Source: Pseudomonas folii (GTDB taxonomy: Bacteria; Pseudomonadota; Gammaproteobacteria; Pseudomonadales; Pseudomonadaceae). From it: a stretch of 49,752 bases of DNA. The stretch covers positions 1-49,752 of the forward strand of contig NZ_JACONW010000026.1 of NCBI RefSeq assembly GCF_014357575.1. Reading direction: 5' to 3'. Shown piece after piece: positions 7,298 to 15,910 of the stretch (position 1 is the stretch's first letter; each line of letters begins with the position of its first letter). The translations under genes and the position numbers were made by a program. Below the pieces are notes generated by a model, which ran no database searches, was not told the origin of the DNA, and saw only the letters and a list, made by a program, of their open reading frames with translations.

Positions 7298-8413
7298 ATG
7301 CCTTATGTACCCAACGACCTGTTAAGCAATCACTTTCAAAGCAACGGTAACGACCTCACCAGCAAGATCGAAGAACAGATCAATCTGGTTGCACCCAACA
7401 GCCCGAACCTTCCTCTTTACCGCGACATGATGCTCACTGTGCTGCGCATGGCTCAGGACGACCGCAATCGCTGGAACGCCAAAATCACCCTGCAGGCCTT
7501 GCGTGAACTGGACAATGCTTTTCGGGTACTTGAGCAATTCCGCGGACGTCGCAAGGTGACGGTATTTGGCTCGGCGCGCACGCCGGTTGAGCATCCACTG
7601 TATGCGCTGGCCAAAGAGCTTGGCGCACTGCTGGCCAAAGCAGATCTGATGGTCATCACCGGTGCAGGTGGCGGCATCATGGCCGCGGCCCACGAAGGCG
7701 CCGGCCTCGATCACAGCCTGGGCTTCAACATCACCCTGCCCTTCGAGCAGCACGCCAATGCGACGGTGGAAGGGACCGGCAACTTGCTGCCCTTCCATTT
7801 CTTCTTTACCCGCAAGCTGTTCTTCGTCAAAGAGGCCGATGCGCTGGTGCTTTGTCCAGGTGGATTCGGCACGCTTGATGAAGCGCTTGAAGTACTGACG
7901 CTGATTCAGACGGGTAAAAGCCCACTGGTGCCTATCGTATTACTGGATGTGCCCGGCGGAAGCTTTTGGCAGAGCGCACTGGACTTCATCAAGAATCAGC
8001 TGGAAGACAATCGCTATATTTTGCCCAACGACATGAAGCTAATGCGTCTGGTCTACAGCGCCGAAGAGGCGGTTGAGGAGATTCATCAGTTCTACAGCAA
8101 CTTCCATTCAAGCCGTTGGCTGAAGAACAAATTCATTATCCGAATGCATCACCCACTCACCGAGCAGGCCCTTGGGCATATGCAGGAAGCCTTCGCCGAC
8201 CTGCGTCTGGCTGAAGATTTTCAGCAACACGAATATCAGGGTGAAGAGCACGAGGCGGACTTCAGCCATCTGACGCGTCTGGTTTTCACGTTCAGTGGAC
8301 GCAATCAAGGGCGTTTGCGGGAATTGGTGGACTACATCAACCTGTCGGAAAACTGGATTCAGCCAAGAGCAGAGTTGAAGATCCGGGAATCCGAGTCTTC
8401 AGAAGAAACCTGA
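7298..8413 (+). CDS. LOG-family (PpnN-like) Rossmann-fold protein, probable nucleotide phosphoribohydrolase
   Basis: Protein of 371 aa. The central Rossmann domain has the LOG/lysine-decarboxylase-like motifs FGSARTP, ITGAGGGIMAAAHEGA and the signature PGGFGTLDEALEVLTL. LOG proteins hydrolyse nucleoside 5'-monophosphates to free base and ribose 5-phosphate; E. coli PpnN (454 aa) is a (p)ppGpp-regulated relative. Substrate and regulation here are not shown by the sequence. About 80 N-terminal residues and a C-terminal segment of about 100 lie outside the core. I choose the ATG at 7298 because GGAG sits 9 bases upstream. An in-frame ATG at 7271 is less well placed. The stop is 3 bp from the end of the converging recX. 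Confidence 0.8.
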   Translation: MPYVPNDLLSNHFQSNGNDLTSKIEEQINLVAPNSPNLPLYRDMMLTVLRMAQDDRNRWNAKITLQALRELDNAFRVLEQFRGRRKVTVFGSARTPVEHPLYALAKELGALLAKADLMVITGAGGGIMAAAHEGAGLDHSLGFNITLPFEQHANATVEGTGNLLPFHFFFTRKLFFVKEADALVLCPGGFGTLDEALEVLTLIQTGKSPLVPIVLLDVPGGSFWQSALDFIKNQLEDNRYILPNDMKLMRLVYSAEEAVEEIHQFYSNFHSSRWLKNKFIIRMHHPLTEQALGHMQEAFADLRLAEDFQQHEYQGEEHEADFSHLTRLVFTFSGRNQGRLRELVDYINLSENWIQPRAELKIRESESSEET

Positions 8414-8416
8414 GGC

Positions 8417-8884
8417 TCAGTCATCCTCGCCACGGCCGCTCAACAAGCGGCCGATCATATCCATTGGATAACCGCGATAGCTCAGAAAGCGCCCCTGTTT
8501 GGCACGCTCCCGGGCATCTACTGGCAACTGCCCGGCAAACTTGCGCTGCCAGGTCTCATGCATCTTTTCCTGCCAGTTGAAACCACACTCCCGAATCGCC
8601 TGCTCGACTTCCGCCCGCTGCAGTCCTCTCTGATTCAGTTCCTCACGAATACGCGCAGGACCGTAACCCGAGCGTGCACGGTAGGAGACAAAACTTTCGA
8701 GATAGCGAGCTTCGGACAGCAGTCCTTCTTCCACAAGACGGTCGAGGGCTGGTTCGATGAGTTCAGGCGTTGCGCCGCGCTGACGCAGCTTGCGCGTCAG
8801 CTCGACACGACCGTGCTCGCGTCGTGCGAGCAGGTCCATTGCGGTGCGCCTTACGGCGACGGGTGTATCAAGTACCGCTGACAT
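8417..8884 (-). CDS. recX: Recombination regulatory protein RecX
   Basis: Protein of 155 aa, the usual RecX length, made of three-helix repeats (for example [20 protein letters not shown] and the [20 protein letters not shown] region). RecX binds RecA filaments and limits RecA activity. It lies 6 bp downstream of the recA stop on the same strand, the standard arrangement for co-expression, so it should respond to the same SOS control. Confidence 0.95.
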   Translation of the reverse strand: MSAVLDTPVAVRRTAMDLLARREHGRVELTRKLRQRGATPELIEPALDRLVEEGLLSEARYLESFVSYRARSGYGPARIREELNQRGLQRAEVEQAIRECGFNWQEKMHETWQRKFAGQLPVDARERAKQGRFLSYRGYPMDMIGRLLSGRGEDD

Positions 8885-8890
8885 GATCTA

Positions 8891-9955
8891 TCAGATATCG
8901 ACGTCAGCTTCGGCCATGTCATCAGCTGGCGCTGGTGCACGAGAGGCTTCGGACTTGGTATCAACACCTGGGGTCAGCAGCTTTTCGCGAATCATCTTCT
9001 CGAGGGTGGCACCGACTTCCGGGTTATCTGCCAGGAACTTGGCCGAGTTGGCTTTACCCTGACCGATCTTGCTGCCCTGATAGCTATACCAGGCACCGGA
9101 TTTCTCTACGAAACCATGCAGCACGGCCAGATCAATGATCTCGCCATTGAGGTAGATACCCTTGCCGTAAAGAATCTGGAACTCGGCCTGACGGAACGGC
9201 GGAGCCACCTTGTTCTTGACGACTTTGACACGGGTCTCACTGCCGACGACTTCGTCGCCCTCTTTCACTGCACCTGTACGACGAATGTCCAGACGTACCG
9301 AGGCGTAGAACTTCAGCGCGTTACCACCGGTAGTGGTTTCCGGGCTACCGAACATTACGCCGATCTTCATACGAATCTGGTTGATGAAGATAACGAGGCA
9401 GTTGGCGTTCTTGATGTTGCCGGTGATCTTACGCAGCGCCTGAGACATGAGACGAGCCTGCAGACCCACGTGCATGTCACCCATTTCGCCTTCGATCTCG
9501 GCCTTTGGCACCAGAGCGGCAACGGAGTCGACCACGATCACGTCGATGGCGTTGGAGCGCACCAGCATGTCGGTGATTTCCAGTGCCTGCTCGCCGGTGT
9601 CCGGCTGCGAAACCAGCAGGTCGTCAACATTGACGCCCAGCTTGCCTGCGTATTCTGGATCAAGCGCGTGCTCGGCGTCGACGAATGCACAGGTAGCGCC
9701 CATTTTCTGGGCCTGTGCGATAACCGAAAGCGTCAGCGTCGTTTTACCGGAAGATTCCGGACCGTAGATTTCAACGATCCGGCCTTTTGGCAAACCGCCA
9801 ATACCCAGCGCGATGTCCAGTCCGAGCGAACCAGTGGAGATAGAAGGAATCGCCTGGCGGTCATGGTCACCCATGCGCATTACGGCACCTTTACCGAATT
9901 GACGCTCGATCTGACCCAAGGCCGCAGCCAAGGCTTTCTTCTTGTTGTCGTCCAT
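8891..9955 (-). CDS. recA: Recombinase RecA
   Basis: Protein of 354 aa. This ATP-dependent strand-exchange protein and co-protease drives homologous recombination and LexA self-cleavage. The Walker A motif GPESSGKTT is at residues 65-73. The Walker B region ([19 protein letters not shown]) and the DNA-binding loop ([20 protein letters not shown]) are intact, and the acidic C-terminal tail ([11 protein letters not shown]) is typical. The start is the ATG at 9955, with GAGGA 6 bases upstream; longer in-frame readings lack homology. A LexA-box-like sequence lies 50 bp upstream. recX follows immediately. Confidence 0.98.
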   Translation of the reverse strand: MDDNKKKALAAALGQIERQFGKGAVMRMGDHDRQAIPSISTGSLGLDIALGIGGLPKGRIVEIYGPESSGKTTLTLSVIAQAQKMGATCAFVDAEHALDPEYAGKLGVNVDDLLVSQPDTGEQALEITDMLVRSNAIDVIVVDSVAALVPKAEIEGEMGDMHVGLQARLMSQALRKITGNIKNANCLVIFINQIRMKIGVMFGSPETTTGGNALKFYASVRLDIRRTGAVKEGDEVVGSETRVKVVKNKVAPPFRQAEFQILYGKGIYLNGEIIDLAVLHGFVEKSGAWYSYQGSKIGQGKANSAKFLADNPEVGATLEKMIREKLLTPGVDTKSEASRAPAPADDMAEADVDI

Positions 9956-10005
9956 TGAAGTCCTCACGTAATCAAATTCAATTAGGGGCCTGACGGCCAC
10001 AACAC

Positions 10006-10021
10006 CTGTATAAGTAGCCAG
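10006..10021 (-). promoter_or_regulatory. LexA (SOS) box upstream of recA
   Basis: The sequence CTGTATAAGTAGCCAG fits the CTGT-N8-ACAG LexA consensus except for one base in the second half-site (CCAG). It lies 50 bp upstream of the recA ATG, where SOS operators of recA normally sit. Confidence 0.75.
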
Positions 10022-10048
10022 TATTATTCCACAGGGTTGAGCCCGCGC

Positions 10049-10549
10049 CTACCCCTGAGTTGGTATTTCTGCACTGACAAGCTGGATCAGCCCTTCTAGC
10101 GCGGCCTTCACCGTTTGTCGGCGCACCTCGTCGCGGTTTCCGGCGAACTGTTCGCGCCGGGAAATCAGCTGTTCACCCACACCCCAGCACAGCCATACCG
10201 TGCCAACCGGTTTGTCGATCGACCCACCATCTGGTCCGGCAACACCACTGACTGCCACGGCAAACCGTGCCCCGCTGTGACGCTGCGCACCCGACACCAT
10301 GGCACTCACCACCTCCTCACTGACTGCCCCGACGCGGACAAAAAGCTCCTCTGGAACTTGCAGCTGGAGATTTTTCTGATGATTGGAGTAAGTGACATAT
10401 CCGGCTTCAAACCAGGCTGAGCTACCGGGTATCCGGGTGATCGCCTCGGCAATGCCACCCCCCGTGCAGGATTCGGCGGTAGTCACCTGAGCCTTGATTG
10501 ATTGCAGATGCTTGCCCAGGGTTGCCGCAAGCCGGGTGATTTCATCCAA
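10049..10549 (-). CDS. pncC: Nicotinamide-nucleotide amidase PncC (CinA C-terminal domain)
   Basis: Protein of 166 aa, corresponding to the stand-alone CinA C-terminal domain. It deamidates nicotinamide mononucleotide to nicotinate mononucleotide in NAD recycling. Family motifs present are TTAESCTGGGIAEAIT (nucleophile region), SSAWFEAGYVTYSN, VGAVSEEVVSAM and AVSGVAGPDGGS. The only well-placed start is a TTG at 10549, preceded by AAAGGA nine bases upstream. The ATG at 10545 is in another frame. It sits just upstream of recA on the same strand, as in other pseudomonads where it is annotated cinA. Confidence 0.92.
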   Translation of the reverse strand: MDEITRLAATLGKHLQSIKAQVTTAESCTGGGIAEAITRIPGSSAWFEAGYVTYSNHQKNLQLQVPEELFVRVGAVSEEVVSAMVSGAQRHSGARFAVAVSGVAGPDGGSIDKPVGTVWLCWGVGEQLISRREQFAGNRDEVRRQTVKAALEGLIQLVSAEIPTQG

Positions 10550-10690
10550 GGTGCTTTTCCTTTAGATAAGTAAAAAAGAAAGCTATGTAACAGAACGCCG
10601 GATACAGAGAGCCAGCTGACCCATCACCGTACACGAGCGTTTTCAAGGTGCAAGCAGAAGCGGCCGATAGCGACCGCTTCCCTGGAACAA

Positions 10691-10822
10691 TCATTTGTCT
10701 TTCGGTTTCGGGCAGTGCGGTTTCCTGATGGTTTCGACAGTCGTCTCCTTGGGGCGACGACGAGCCTCTTCGATCGGAATGAAACGCCCGCTTCCGGAAT
10801 CCCTTCCACGTTTGTTAGCCAT
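10691..10822 (-). CDS. Small basic hypothetical protein, 43 aa
   Basis: Short gene between pncC and mutS. The product begins MANKRGRDSGSGRFIPIEEA, continues with RRRPKETTVETIRK and ends in PKPKDK. It is strongly basic and proline-rich at the C-terminus, and has no signal or membrane segment. The start is well supported: AAAAGGA stands 7 bases before the ATG. I recall similar unnamed small proteins at this place in other Pseudomonas genomes (P. aeruginosa PA3619 region), but the match is from memory. No function can be inferred beyond possible nucleic-acid binding suggested by charge. An overlapping reading on the same strand (to 10809) is a different frame with no ribosome binding site. Confidence 0.75.
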   Translation of the reverse strand: MANKRGRDSGSGRFIPIEEARRRPKETTVETIRKPHCPKPKDK

Positions 10823-11085
10823 ATAAAATTCCTTTTTCATAAGCCTCTGCTCGGGATTGAGAGGCGACGCAGCAAAGTCTATACAGCGATTTCCGATCTG
10901 TGGGCACGCGGAAACGCGCCGTGACGAATAAGCCGTTTTGCAGCGGACCTGCGTCGCGAAGCCTCGCGTGGTAATCTTGCGCCCATCGCAAAACGTACGG
11001 ACTTACCGACCTGTTAGCCCCAAGGGGATATCAGGCACGCCTCCGAATTTGCCCCATCTTTCTAACGAACTTGCCTAACTATCTG

Positions 11086-13665
11086 ATGAATAAAGCAATT
11101 TCCGATCTCTCTTCCCACACCCCGATGATGCAACAGTACTGGCGGCTGAAGAATCAGCATCCCGATCAGTTGATGTTCTACCGCATGGGCGATTTCTACG
11201 AAATCTTCTACGAAGACGCGAAGAAGGCCGCCAAATTGCTGGACATCACCCTGACAGCCCGGGGTCAGTCTGCAGGTCAGAGCATTCCCATGTGCGGGAT
11301 TCCATATCACGCCGCCGAGGGGTATCTGGCCAAGCTGGTGAAGCTCGGTGAATCCGTGGTGATCTGCGAACAGGTCGGCGACCCGGCGACCAGTAAAGGT
11401 CCCGTAGACCGCCAGGTGGTAAGGATCATCACTCCCGGCACCGTCAGCGATGAAGCCCTGCTGGACGAGCGTCGCGACAATCTGATCGCAGCCGTCCTGG
11501 GTGATGAACGCTTGTTCGGCCTGGCGGTGATGGACATCACCAGTGGCAATTTCAGCGTGCTGGAAATCAAGGGCTGGGAAAACCTGCTGGCGGAGCTTGA
11601 GCGCATCAACCCGGTAGAGTTGCTGATTCCGGATGACTGGCCACAAGGCTTGCCGGCGGAAAAACGCCGTGGCGCGCGACGTCGAGCGCCGTGGGACTTC
11701 GAACGCGACTCGGCGCTCAAAAGCCTCTGCCAACAGTTCTCCACCCAGGACCTGAAAGGCTTCGGCTGCGAGAACCTGACCCTCGCCATTGGCGCAGCGG
11801 GCTGTTTGCTGGGCTACGCCAAGGAAACCCAGCGCACTGCCCTGCCGCATTTGCGCAGCCTGCGTCACGAGCGCCTGGACGATACCGTCATCCTCGATGG
11901 TGCCACCCGACGCAACCTGGAACTGGACACCAACCTGGCGGGTGGTCGCGACAACACCCTGCAATCGGTGGTTGATCGCTGTCAGACCGCCATGGGCACA
12001 CGCCTGCTGACCCGCTGGCTGAATCGTCCGTTGCGCGACCTGTCGATCCTCAAGGCCCGTCAATCGTCGATCACCTGCCTGCTGGAGCGCTATCGCTTCG
12101 AGCATCTGCAACCGCAGCTCAAGGAAATCGGCGACATCGAGCGAATCCTTGCGCGTATCGGCCTGCGCAACGCCCGGCCACGCGATCTGGCACGCCTGCG
12201 CGACGCACTGAGCGCACTGCCCGAGCTGCAAGTGGCAATGACCGAACTTGAAGCGCCGCATCTGCAGCAACTGGCCAGAATCGCGGGTGTCTATCCCGAG
12301 TTGGCCGACCTGCTGCAACGTGCCGTCATTGATAACCCGCCTGCGGTAATCCGCGATGGTGGCGTATTGAAGACCGGCTATGACGCTGAGCTGGACGAAT
12401 TGCAGTCCCTGAGTGAAAACGCCGGGCAGTTCCTCATTGACCTCGAGGCCCGTGAAAAAGCGCGCACCGGACTGGCCCACCTGAAAGTTGGCTACAACCG
12501 GATTCACGGCTACTTCATTGAGCTGCCGAGCAAGCAGGCCGAGCAGGCACCTGCGGACTATATCCGTCGGCAGACGCTGAAAGGTGCCGAGCGCTTTATC
12601 ACGCCTGAACTGAAAGAGTTCGAAGACAAGGCCCTGTCGGCCAAAAGCCGTGCGCTGGCGCGGGAAAAGATGTTGTACGAAGCGTTGCTGGAAGACCTGA
12701 TTGGTCATCTCGCACCACTCCAGGACACCGCTTCGGCTCTTGCCGAGCTGGATGTGCTGAGCAACCTGGCCGAACGCGCCCTGAATCTTGACCTGAACTG
12801 CCCGCAGTTCGTCGACGAACCCTGCATGCGTATCGATCAAGGCCGTCACCCGGTTGTAGAGCAGGTGCTGACCTCGCCGTTCGTGGCCAACGACCTCGAC
12901 CTGGACGACAAGACTCGTATGCTGGTCATCACCGGCCCGAACATGGGCGGTAAGTCCACCTACATGCGTCAGACCGCACTGATCGTGTTGCTGGCCCATA
13001 TCGGCAGCTTCGTACCGGCGGCAAGTTGTGAGTTATCGCTGGTTGACCGGATCTTCACCCGTATCGGCTCCAGCGATGACCTGGCCGGCGGACGTTCGAC
13101 TTTCATGGTTGAAATGAGCGAAACGGCCAACATTCTGCACAATGCTACGGATCGCAGTCTGGTCTTGATGGATGAGGTCGGACGCGGCACCAGTACTTTC
13201 GACGGTCTGTCGTTGGCATGGGCTGCGGCAGAATGTCTCGCCCAACTGCGCGCCTATACGCTGTTCGCCACGCACTATTTCGAGTTGACGGTGCTGCCCG
13301 AAAGCGAACCGCTGGTCGCCAACGTGCATCTCAACGCAACTGAGCACAACGAGCGCATCGTGTTCCTGCATCGGGTGCTGCCGGGTCCGGCCAGTCAGAG
13401 CTATGGCCTGGCTGTGGCCCAGTTGGCGGGGGTTCCAGCCAACGTCATCGTCCGGGCGAAAGAGCATCTACATCGACTGGAGACCACCAGCCTGCCCCAC
13501 GAGCAACCTCGTCCCAAAGCAGGTAAACCGGCTGCGCCCATGCAAAGCGACATGTTCGCCAGCCTGCCGCATCCGGTGCTTGAAGAGCTTTCCAGAGCAA
13601 AACTCGACGATGTTACGCCACGTCAGGCGCTAGAGTTGTTATATGCACTGCAAACTCGCATCTAA
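11086..13665 (+). CDS. mutS: DNA mismatch repair protein MutS
   Basis: Protein of 859 aa. It recognises base mismatches and small loops and recruits MutL. The N-terminal mismatch-reading motif GDFYEIFY contains the Phe-x-Glu pair that contacts the mispair. The clamp and lever domains occupy the middle. The C-terminal ATPase has Walker [10 protein letters not shown] (about residue 617), Walker B region [20 protein letters not shown] and the THYFELT His switch. The end ([12 protein letters not shown]) resembles the tetramer-forming tail of the family. The ATG at 11086 ([10 protein letters not shown]) is chosen; a TTG at 11071 would add five residues. No strong Shine-Dalgarno is visible. A 247-bp structured gap follows before fdxA. 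Confidence 0.98.
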   Translation: MNKAISDLSSHTPMMQQYWRLKNQHPDQLMFYRMGDFYEIFYEDAKKAAKLLDITLTARGQSAGQSIPMCGIPYHAAEGYLAKLVKLGESVVICEQVGDPATSKGPVDRQVVRIITPGTVSDEALLDERRDNLIAAVLGDERLFGLAVMDITSGNFSVLEIKGWENLLAELERINPVELLIPDDWPQGLPAEKRRGARRRAPWDFERDSALKSLCQQFSTQDLKGFGCENLTLAIGAAGCLLGYAKETQRTALPHLRSLRHERLDDTVILDGATRRNLELDTNLAGGRDNTLQSVVDRCQTAMGTRLLTRWLNRPLRDLSILKARQSSITCLLERYRFEHLQPQLKEIGDIERILARIGLRNARPRDLARLRDALSALPELQVAMTELEAPHLQQLARIAGVYPELADLLQRAVIDNPPAVIRDGGVLKTGYDAELDELQSLSENAGQFLIDLEAREKARTGLAHLKVGYNRIHGYFIELPSKQAEQAPADYIRRQTLKGAERFITPELKEFEDKALSAKSRALAREKMLYEALLEDLIGHLAPLQDTASALAELDVLSNLAERALNLDLNCPQFVDEPCMRIDQGRHPVVEQVLTSPFVANDLDLDDKTRMLVITGPNMGGKSTYMRQTALIVLLAHIGSFVPAASCELSLVDRIFTRIGSSDDLAGGRSTFMVEMSETANILHNATDRSLVLMDEVGRGTSTFDGLSLAWAAAECLAQLRAYTLFATHYFELTVLPESEPLVANVHLNATEHNERIVFLHRVLPGPASQSYGLAVAQLAGVPANVIVRAKEHLHRLETTSLPHEQPRPKAGKPAAPMQSDMFASLPHPVLEELSRAKLDDVTPRQALELLYALQTRI

Positions 13666-13912
13666 CGAGAACCGTAACAAGCTGTTAGAATCCCGCGCGG
13701 TTTGAGACGCTGACAGCTTTTAGCCTGGCTGAGCAGTTGATCCTAGCCGCGTGAGACGTAGCGAACCCAGGGTCGAACGCCGTGTAGTGCAGTCGATCTG
13801 CATTCAGCGCCGTTTACCTAATGCATGTGTTTCACACGGCGCGGGAGAATCCCGAACCCGGCAACCCTAAACCGAAGGGCTCTGCTGTCGCCGCCTGAGG
13901 AGAGAATTAGAA
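13666..13912 (+). other. Structured intergenic region, possible fdxA leader RNA
   Basis: No gene is supported in this 247-bp gap, but it is dense in possible stems: GGCT/AGCC around 13726-13750; TGCAG (13788-13792) with CTGCA (13798-13802); GCGCCGT (13807-13813) with ACGGCGC (13836-13842), containing an inner GTGT/ACAC; CGGGA (13842-13846) with TCCCG (13850-13854); and CGGC...CCCT/AGGG...GCCG (13859-13893), ending 4 bp before the fdxA ribosome binding site. A TAGAAT (13686-13691) could be a -10 giving a leader of about 220 bases. I do not recognise any known riboswitch. Confidence 0.4.
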
Positions 13913-14236
13913 ATGACCTTCGTCGTCACCGACAACTGCATCAAGTGCAAATACACCGACTGTGTAGAAGTCTGTCCGGTGGACTGCTTCTACGAAGGCC
14001 CGAACTTCCTGGTGATTCACCCGGATGAGTGCATCGACTGTGCGCTTTGCGAGCCTGAATGCCCCGCCCAGGCCATTTTTTCGGAAGATGAGATCCCTGC
14101 CGGGATGGAAAACTTCATCGAACTCAACGCCGAGCTCGCGGACGTCTGGCCGAACATCACCGAGAGAAAAGACGCACTGCCTGACGCTAAAGAGTGGGAT
14201 GGCAAAACCGGCAAGATTGCAGACCTGGAACGCTAA
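13913..14236 (+). CDS. fdxA: Ferredoxin FdxA (7Fe-8S type)
   Basis: Protein of 107 aa, the standard length of FdxA. Cysteines in [18 protein letters not shown] and [12 protein letters not shown] supply ligands for one [3Fe-4S] and one [4Fe-4S] cluster. The tail of about 50 residues ([20 protein letters not shown] and beyond) is the C-terminal extension of Azotobacter-type FdI. It is a small electron carrier in the cytoplasm. GAGGAG lies about 10 bases before the ATG, and an intrinsic terminator follows 22 bp after the stop. It converges with rsmZ, as in other pseudomonads. Confidence 0.96.
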   Translation: MTFVVTDNCIKCKYTDCVEVCPVDCFYEGPNFLVIHPDECIDCALCEPECPAQAIFSEDEIPAGMENFIELNAELADVWPNITERKDALPDAKEWDGKTGKIADLER

Positions 14237-14258
14237 GAATTCCCGGCTGTTGGAAGAA

Positions 14259-14281
14259 GGCCCCTTTACGGGGCTTTTTTT
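14259..14281 (+). terminator. Terminator of fdxA
   Basis: GCCCC (14260-14264) and GGGGC (14270-14274) form a compact hairpin followed by seven T bases (14275-14281). Confidence 0.9.
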
Positions 14282-14321
14282 GTACGCGGCGTCTGGCGTG
14301 AACGGTACTTTTCTCCAGACG

Positions 14322-14452
14322 AAAAAAGGGGCGGTATGACCCGCCCACATTTTTTCCCTAATCCTTTTAATCCCTTTCATCATCCTGATGAATCGCGTCC
14401 TGCGATGTCCTTGACTGTCTTCCTTGACGGCCTGTGTCCATCCGTAGACACA
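14322..14452 (-). ncRNA. rsmZ: Regulatory small RNA RsmZ
   Basis: About 131 nt between fdxA and rpoS, the established location of rsmZ. The RNA starts with a 6-bp hairpin TGTGTC/GACACA that shows ACGGAT in its loop and contains eight GGA motifs in all, mostly in single-stranded or loop contexts (AAGGAAG, AAGGACA, CAGGACG, CAGGATG, AAGGATT and others). It ends in the terminator GGGCGG/CCGCCC plus a T-run (14346-14322). RsmZ binds several RsmA/RsmE dimers and so relieves translational repression of secondary metabolism and exoproduct genes. Synthesis depends on GacS/GacA. The -10 TAGTAT (14464-14459) places the 5' end at about 14452. A GacA site lies about 180 bp upstream. Confidence 0.93.
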
Positions 14453-14458
14453 GTGCTG

Positions 14459-14464
14459 ATACTA
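14459..14464 (-). promoter_or_regulatory. -10 element of the rsmZ promoter
   Basis: TAGTAT on the minus strand, seven bases from the predicted first nucleotide of RsmZ. There is no good -35 hexamer, as expected for a GacA-activated promoter. Confidence 0.7.
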
Positions 14465-14621
14465 GTGAGTTTTGCCGCAAGAGCAAGTAGGTGAAATCTT
14501 TCAAGATTTTCCAGACCCAAACCCCTAAAAATAAAAACCCATATTTATCAGATACTTAGGAAACTACTACGCTCGAATAAGCCGATGTTGTTCACGGTAT
14601 TTCGCAAAGACTTACAGGACG

Positions 14622-14639
14622 CGTAAGTAATGGCTTACA
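14622..14639 (-). promoter_or_regulatory. GacA upstream activating sequence of rsmZ
   Basis: The minus strand reads TGTAAG-CCATTA-CTTACG, an 18-bp palindrome matching the GacA consensus TGTAAG-N6-CTTACA at all but the last base. It is about 180 bp upstream of the RsmZ start, the distance known for rsmZ in P. protegens. The intervening DNA (14490-14580) is AT-rich, as in other pseudomonads where IHF and MvaT-type proteins bind this linker. Confidence 0.88.
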
Positions 14640-14710
14640 GCGAAAAAGTCCGGTCACTCACCGACTAGCCAGGATTCAGCAAATCACCAGGAGCAGCCTG
14701 TTAGTTTCTG

Positions 14711-14753
14711 ACCCAATAAAAAACACCCCTGTACGGGGTGTTTTTTATTGGGT
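14711..14753 (-). terminator. Terminator of rpoS
   Basis: A perfect 19-bp inverted repeat (14711-14729 with 14735-14753) around the loop TGTAC. The GC core CACCCC/GGGGTG is flanked by A/T-runs, so it can terminate in both directions. Its main role is the end of rpoS, whose stop is 40 bp away. Confidence 0.93.
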
Positions 14754-14792
14754 GAAAGATAAACACACTGTTTATCTTCATGAACATTCACA

Positions 14793-15809
14793 TCATTGGA
14801 ACAATGACTCGCTCGACAGACCATTTTTTTCGAGAATCTCACGCAAACGCTTGAGGCCCTCGACCTGGATCTGCCTGACACGCTCGCGAGTAAGGCCGAT
14901 TTCCAGCCCTACATCTTCCAGCGTGCTGCTCTCGTGCCCGCGCAAGCCGAAACGCCGTATCACGACCTCTCTCTGCTTGTCGGTCAGCTCTGAGAGCCAT
15001 TGGTCAATGCTCTGTGAAAGGTCATCGTCTTGCAGCAACTCACAAGGATCGGTGGGGCGATCATCGGTCAGGGTGTCGAGCAATGTCTTGTCGGAATCCG
15101 GACCGAGAGAAACATCGACAGAGGAAACCCGCTCGTTCAGACCGAGCATGCGCTTGACCTCACCCACCGGCTTTTCAAGCAGGTTGGCGATTTCTTCGGG
15201 AGAGGGTTCGTGATCGAGTTTTTGTGTCAGTTCGCGAGCAGCCCGCAAATAGACGTTGAGTTCTTTGACGACATGGATCGGTAACCGAATGGTACGGGTC
15301 TGATTCATGATCGCACGCTCAATGGTCTGACGAATCCACCATGTTGCGTAGGTTGAGAAACGGAATCCACGTTCCGGATCGAATTTTTCGACCGCCCTGA
15401 TGAGCCCGAGGTTGCCCTCTTCGATCAGGTCCAGCAATGACAATCCACGATTGACATACCGCCTGGCGATTTTCACCACCAGCCGCAGGTTGCTTTCAAT
15501 CATGCGCTTACGACCGGCCGGATCACCTTTTTGCGAGAGCCTCGCAAAATGGACTTCTTCTTCCGGGGTAAGCAACGGGGAGAACCCGATTTCATTGAGG
15601 TACAACTGGGTCGCATCAAGCGCCCGGGTGTAGTCGATGTATTTGTGCTGTTTGAGCGATGTGGAGTTTTTGGTTCTGGATCGGGGAGCAGAGGCAGCAT
15701 GAGTCTGCTTCTCGTCCGTTTCAAGCTCCGACTCCAGAACGATGGCGGTTTCCATAAGGAGAACCTCATCGTCGATGTCAAACTCCGGCGCTTCTTTGCT
15801 AAGAGCCAT
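14793..15809 (-). CDS. rpoS: RNA polymerase sigma factor RpoS (sigma38)
   Basis: Protein of 338 aa. This master sigma factor for stationary phase and general stress belongs to the sigma70 family. Region 1.2 ([20 protein letters not shown]), region 2 ([20 protein letters not shown], then [18 protein letters not shown], the -10 reading and melting part), region 3 and region 4 ([20 protein letters not shown], the -35-reading helix-turn-helix) are all intact. A ribosome binding site (AAAGGA, 8 bases) precedes the ATG. It follows nlpD with a gap of 101 bp. In enteric bacteria and pseudomonads a main rpoS promoter lies inside nlpD; I could not assign it here. Its neighbour rsmZ links to Gac/Rsm control. 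Confidence 0.98.
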   Translation of the reverse strand: MALSKEAPEFDIDDEVLLMETAIVLESELETDEKQTHAASAPRSRTKNSTSLKQHKYIDYTRALDATQLYLNEIGFSPLLTPEEEVHFARLSQKGDPAGRKRMIESNLRLVVKIARRYVNRGLSLLDLIEEGNLGLIRAVEKFDPERGFRFSTYATWWIRQTIERAIMNQTRTIRLPIHVVKELNVYLRAARELTQKLDHEPSPEEIANLLEKPVGEVKRMLGLNERVSSVDVSLGPDSDKTLLDTLTDDRPTDPCELLQDDDLSQSIDQWLSELTDKQREVVIRRFGLRGHESSTLEDVGLEIGLTRERVRQIQVEGLKRLREILEKNGLSSESLFQ

Positions 15810-15910
15810 TGTTATAGTCCTTTGGTGAGTTCGACCTCAAGCTCCAGCGACGCCAGTTCCATGGCAACGCTTGAGCCTGTCCCTCTACGCCAGGAACAGG
15901 CTGGCAACAA

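Noticed and set aside
10624..10809. A 61-codon minus-strand frame between pncC and mutS
   Set aside because: It overlaps the better-supported 43-aa gene in another frame and lacks a ribosome binding site.
11062..12999. A 645-codon open frame on the minus strand opposite mutS
   Set aside because: It is a shadow of the mutS coding strand with a composition unlike a real protein (Gln/Val/Ala-rich) and no ribosome binding site.
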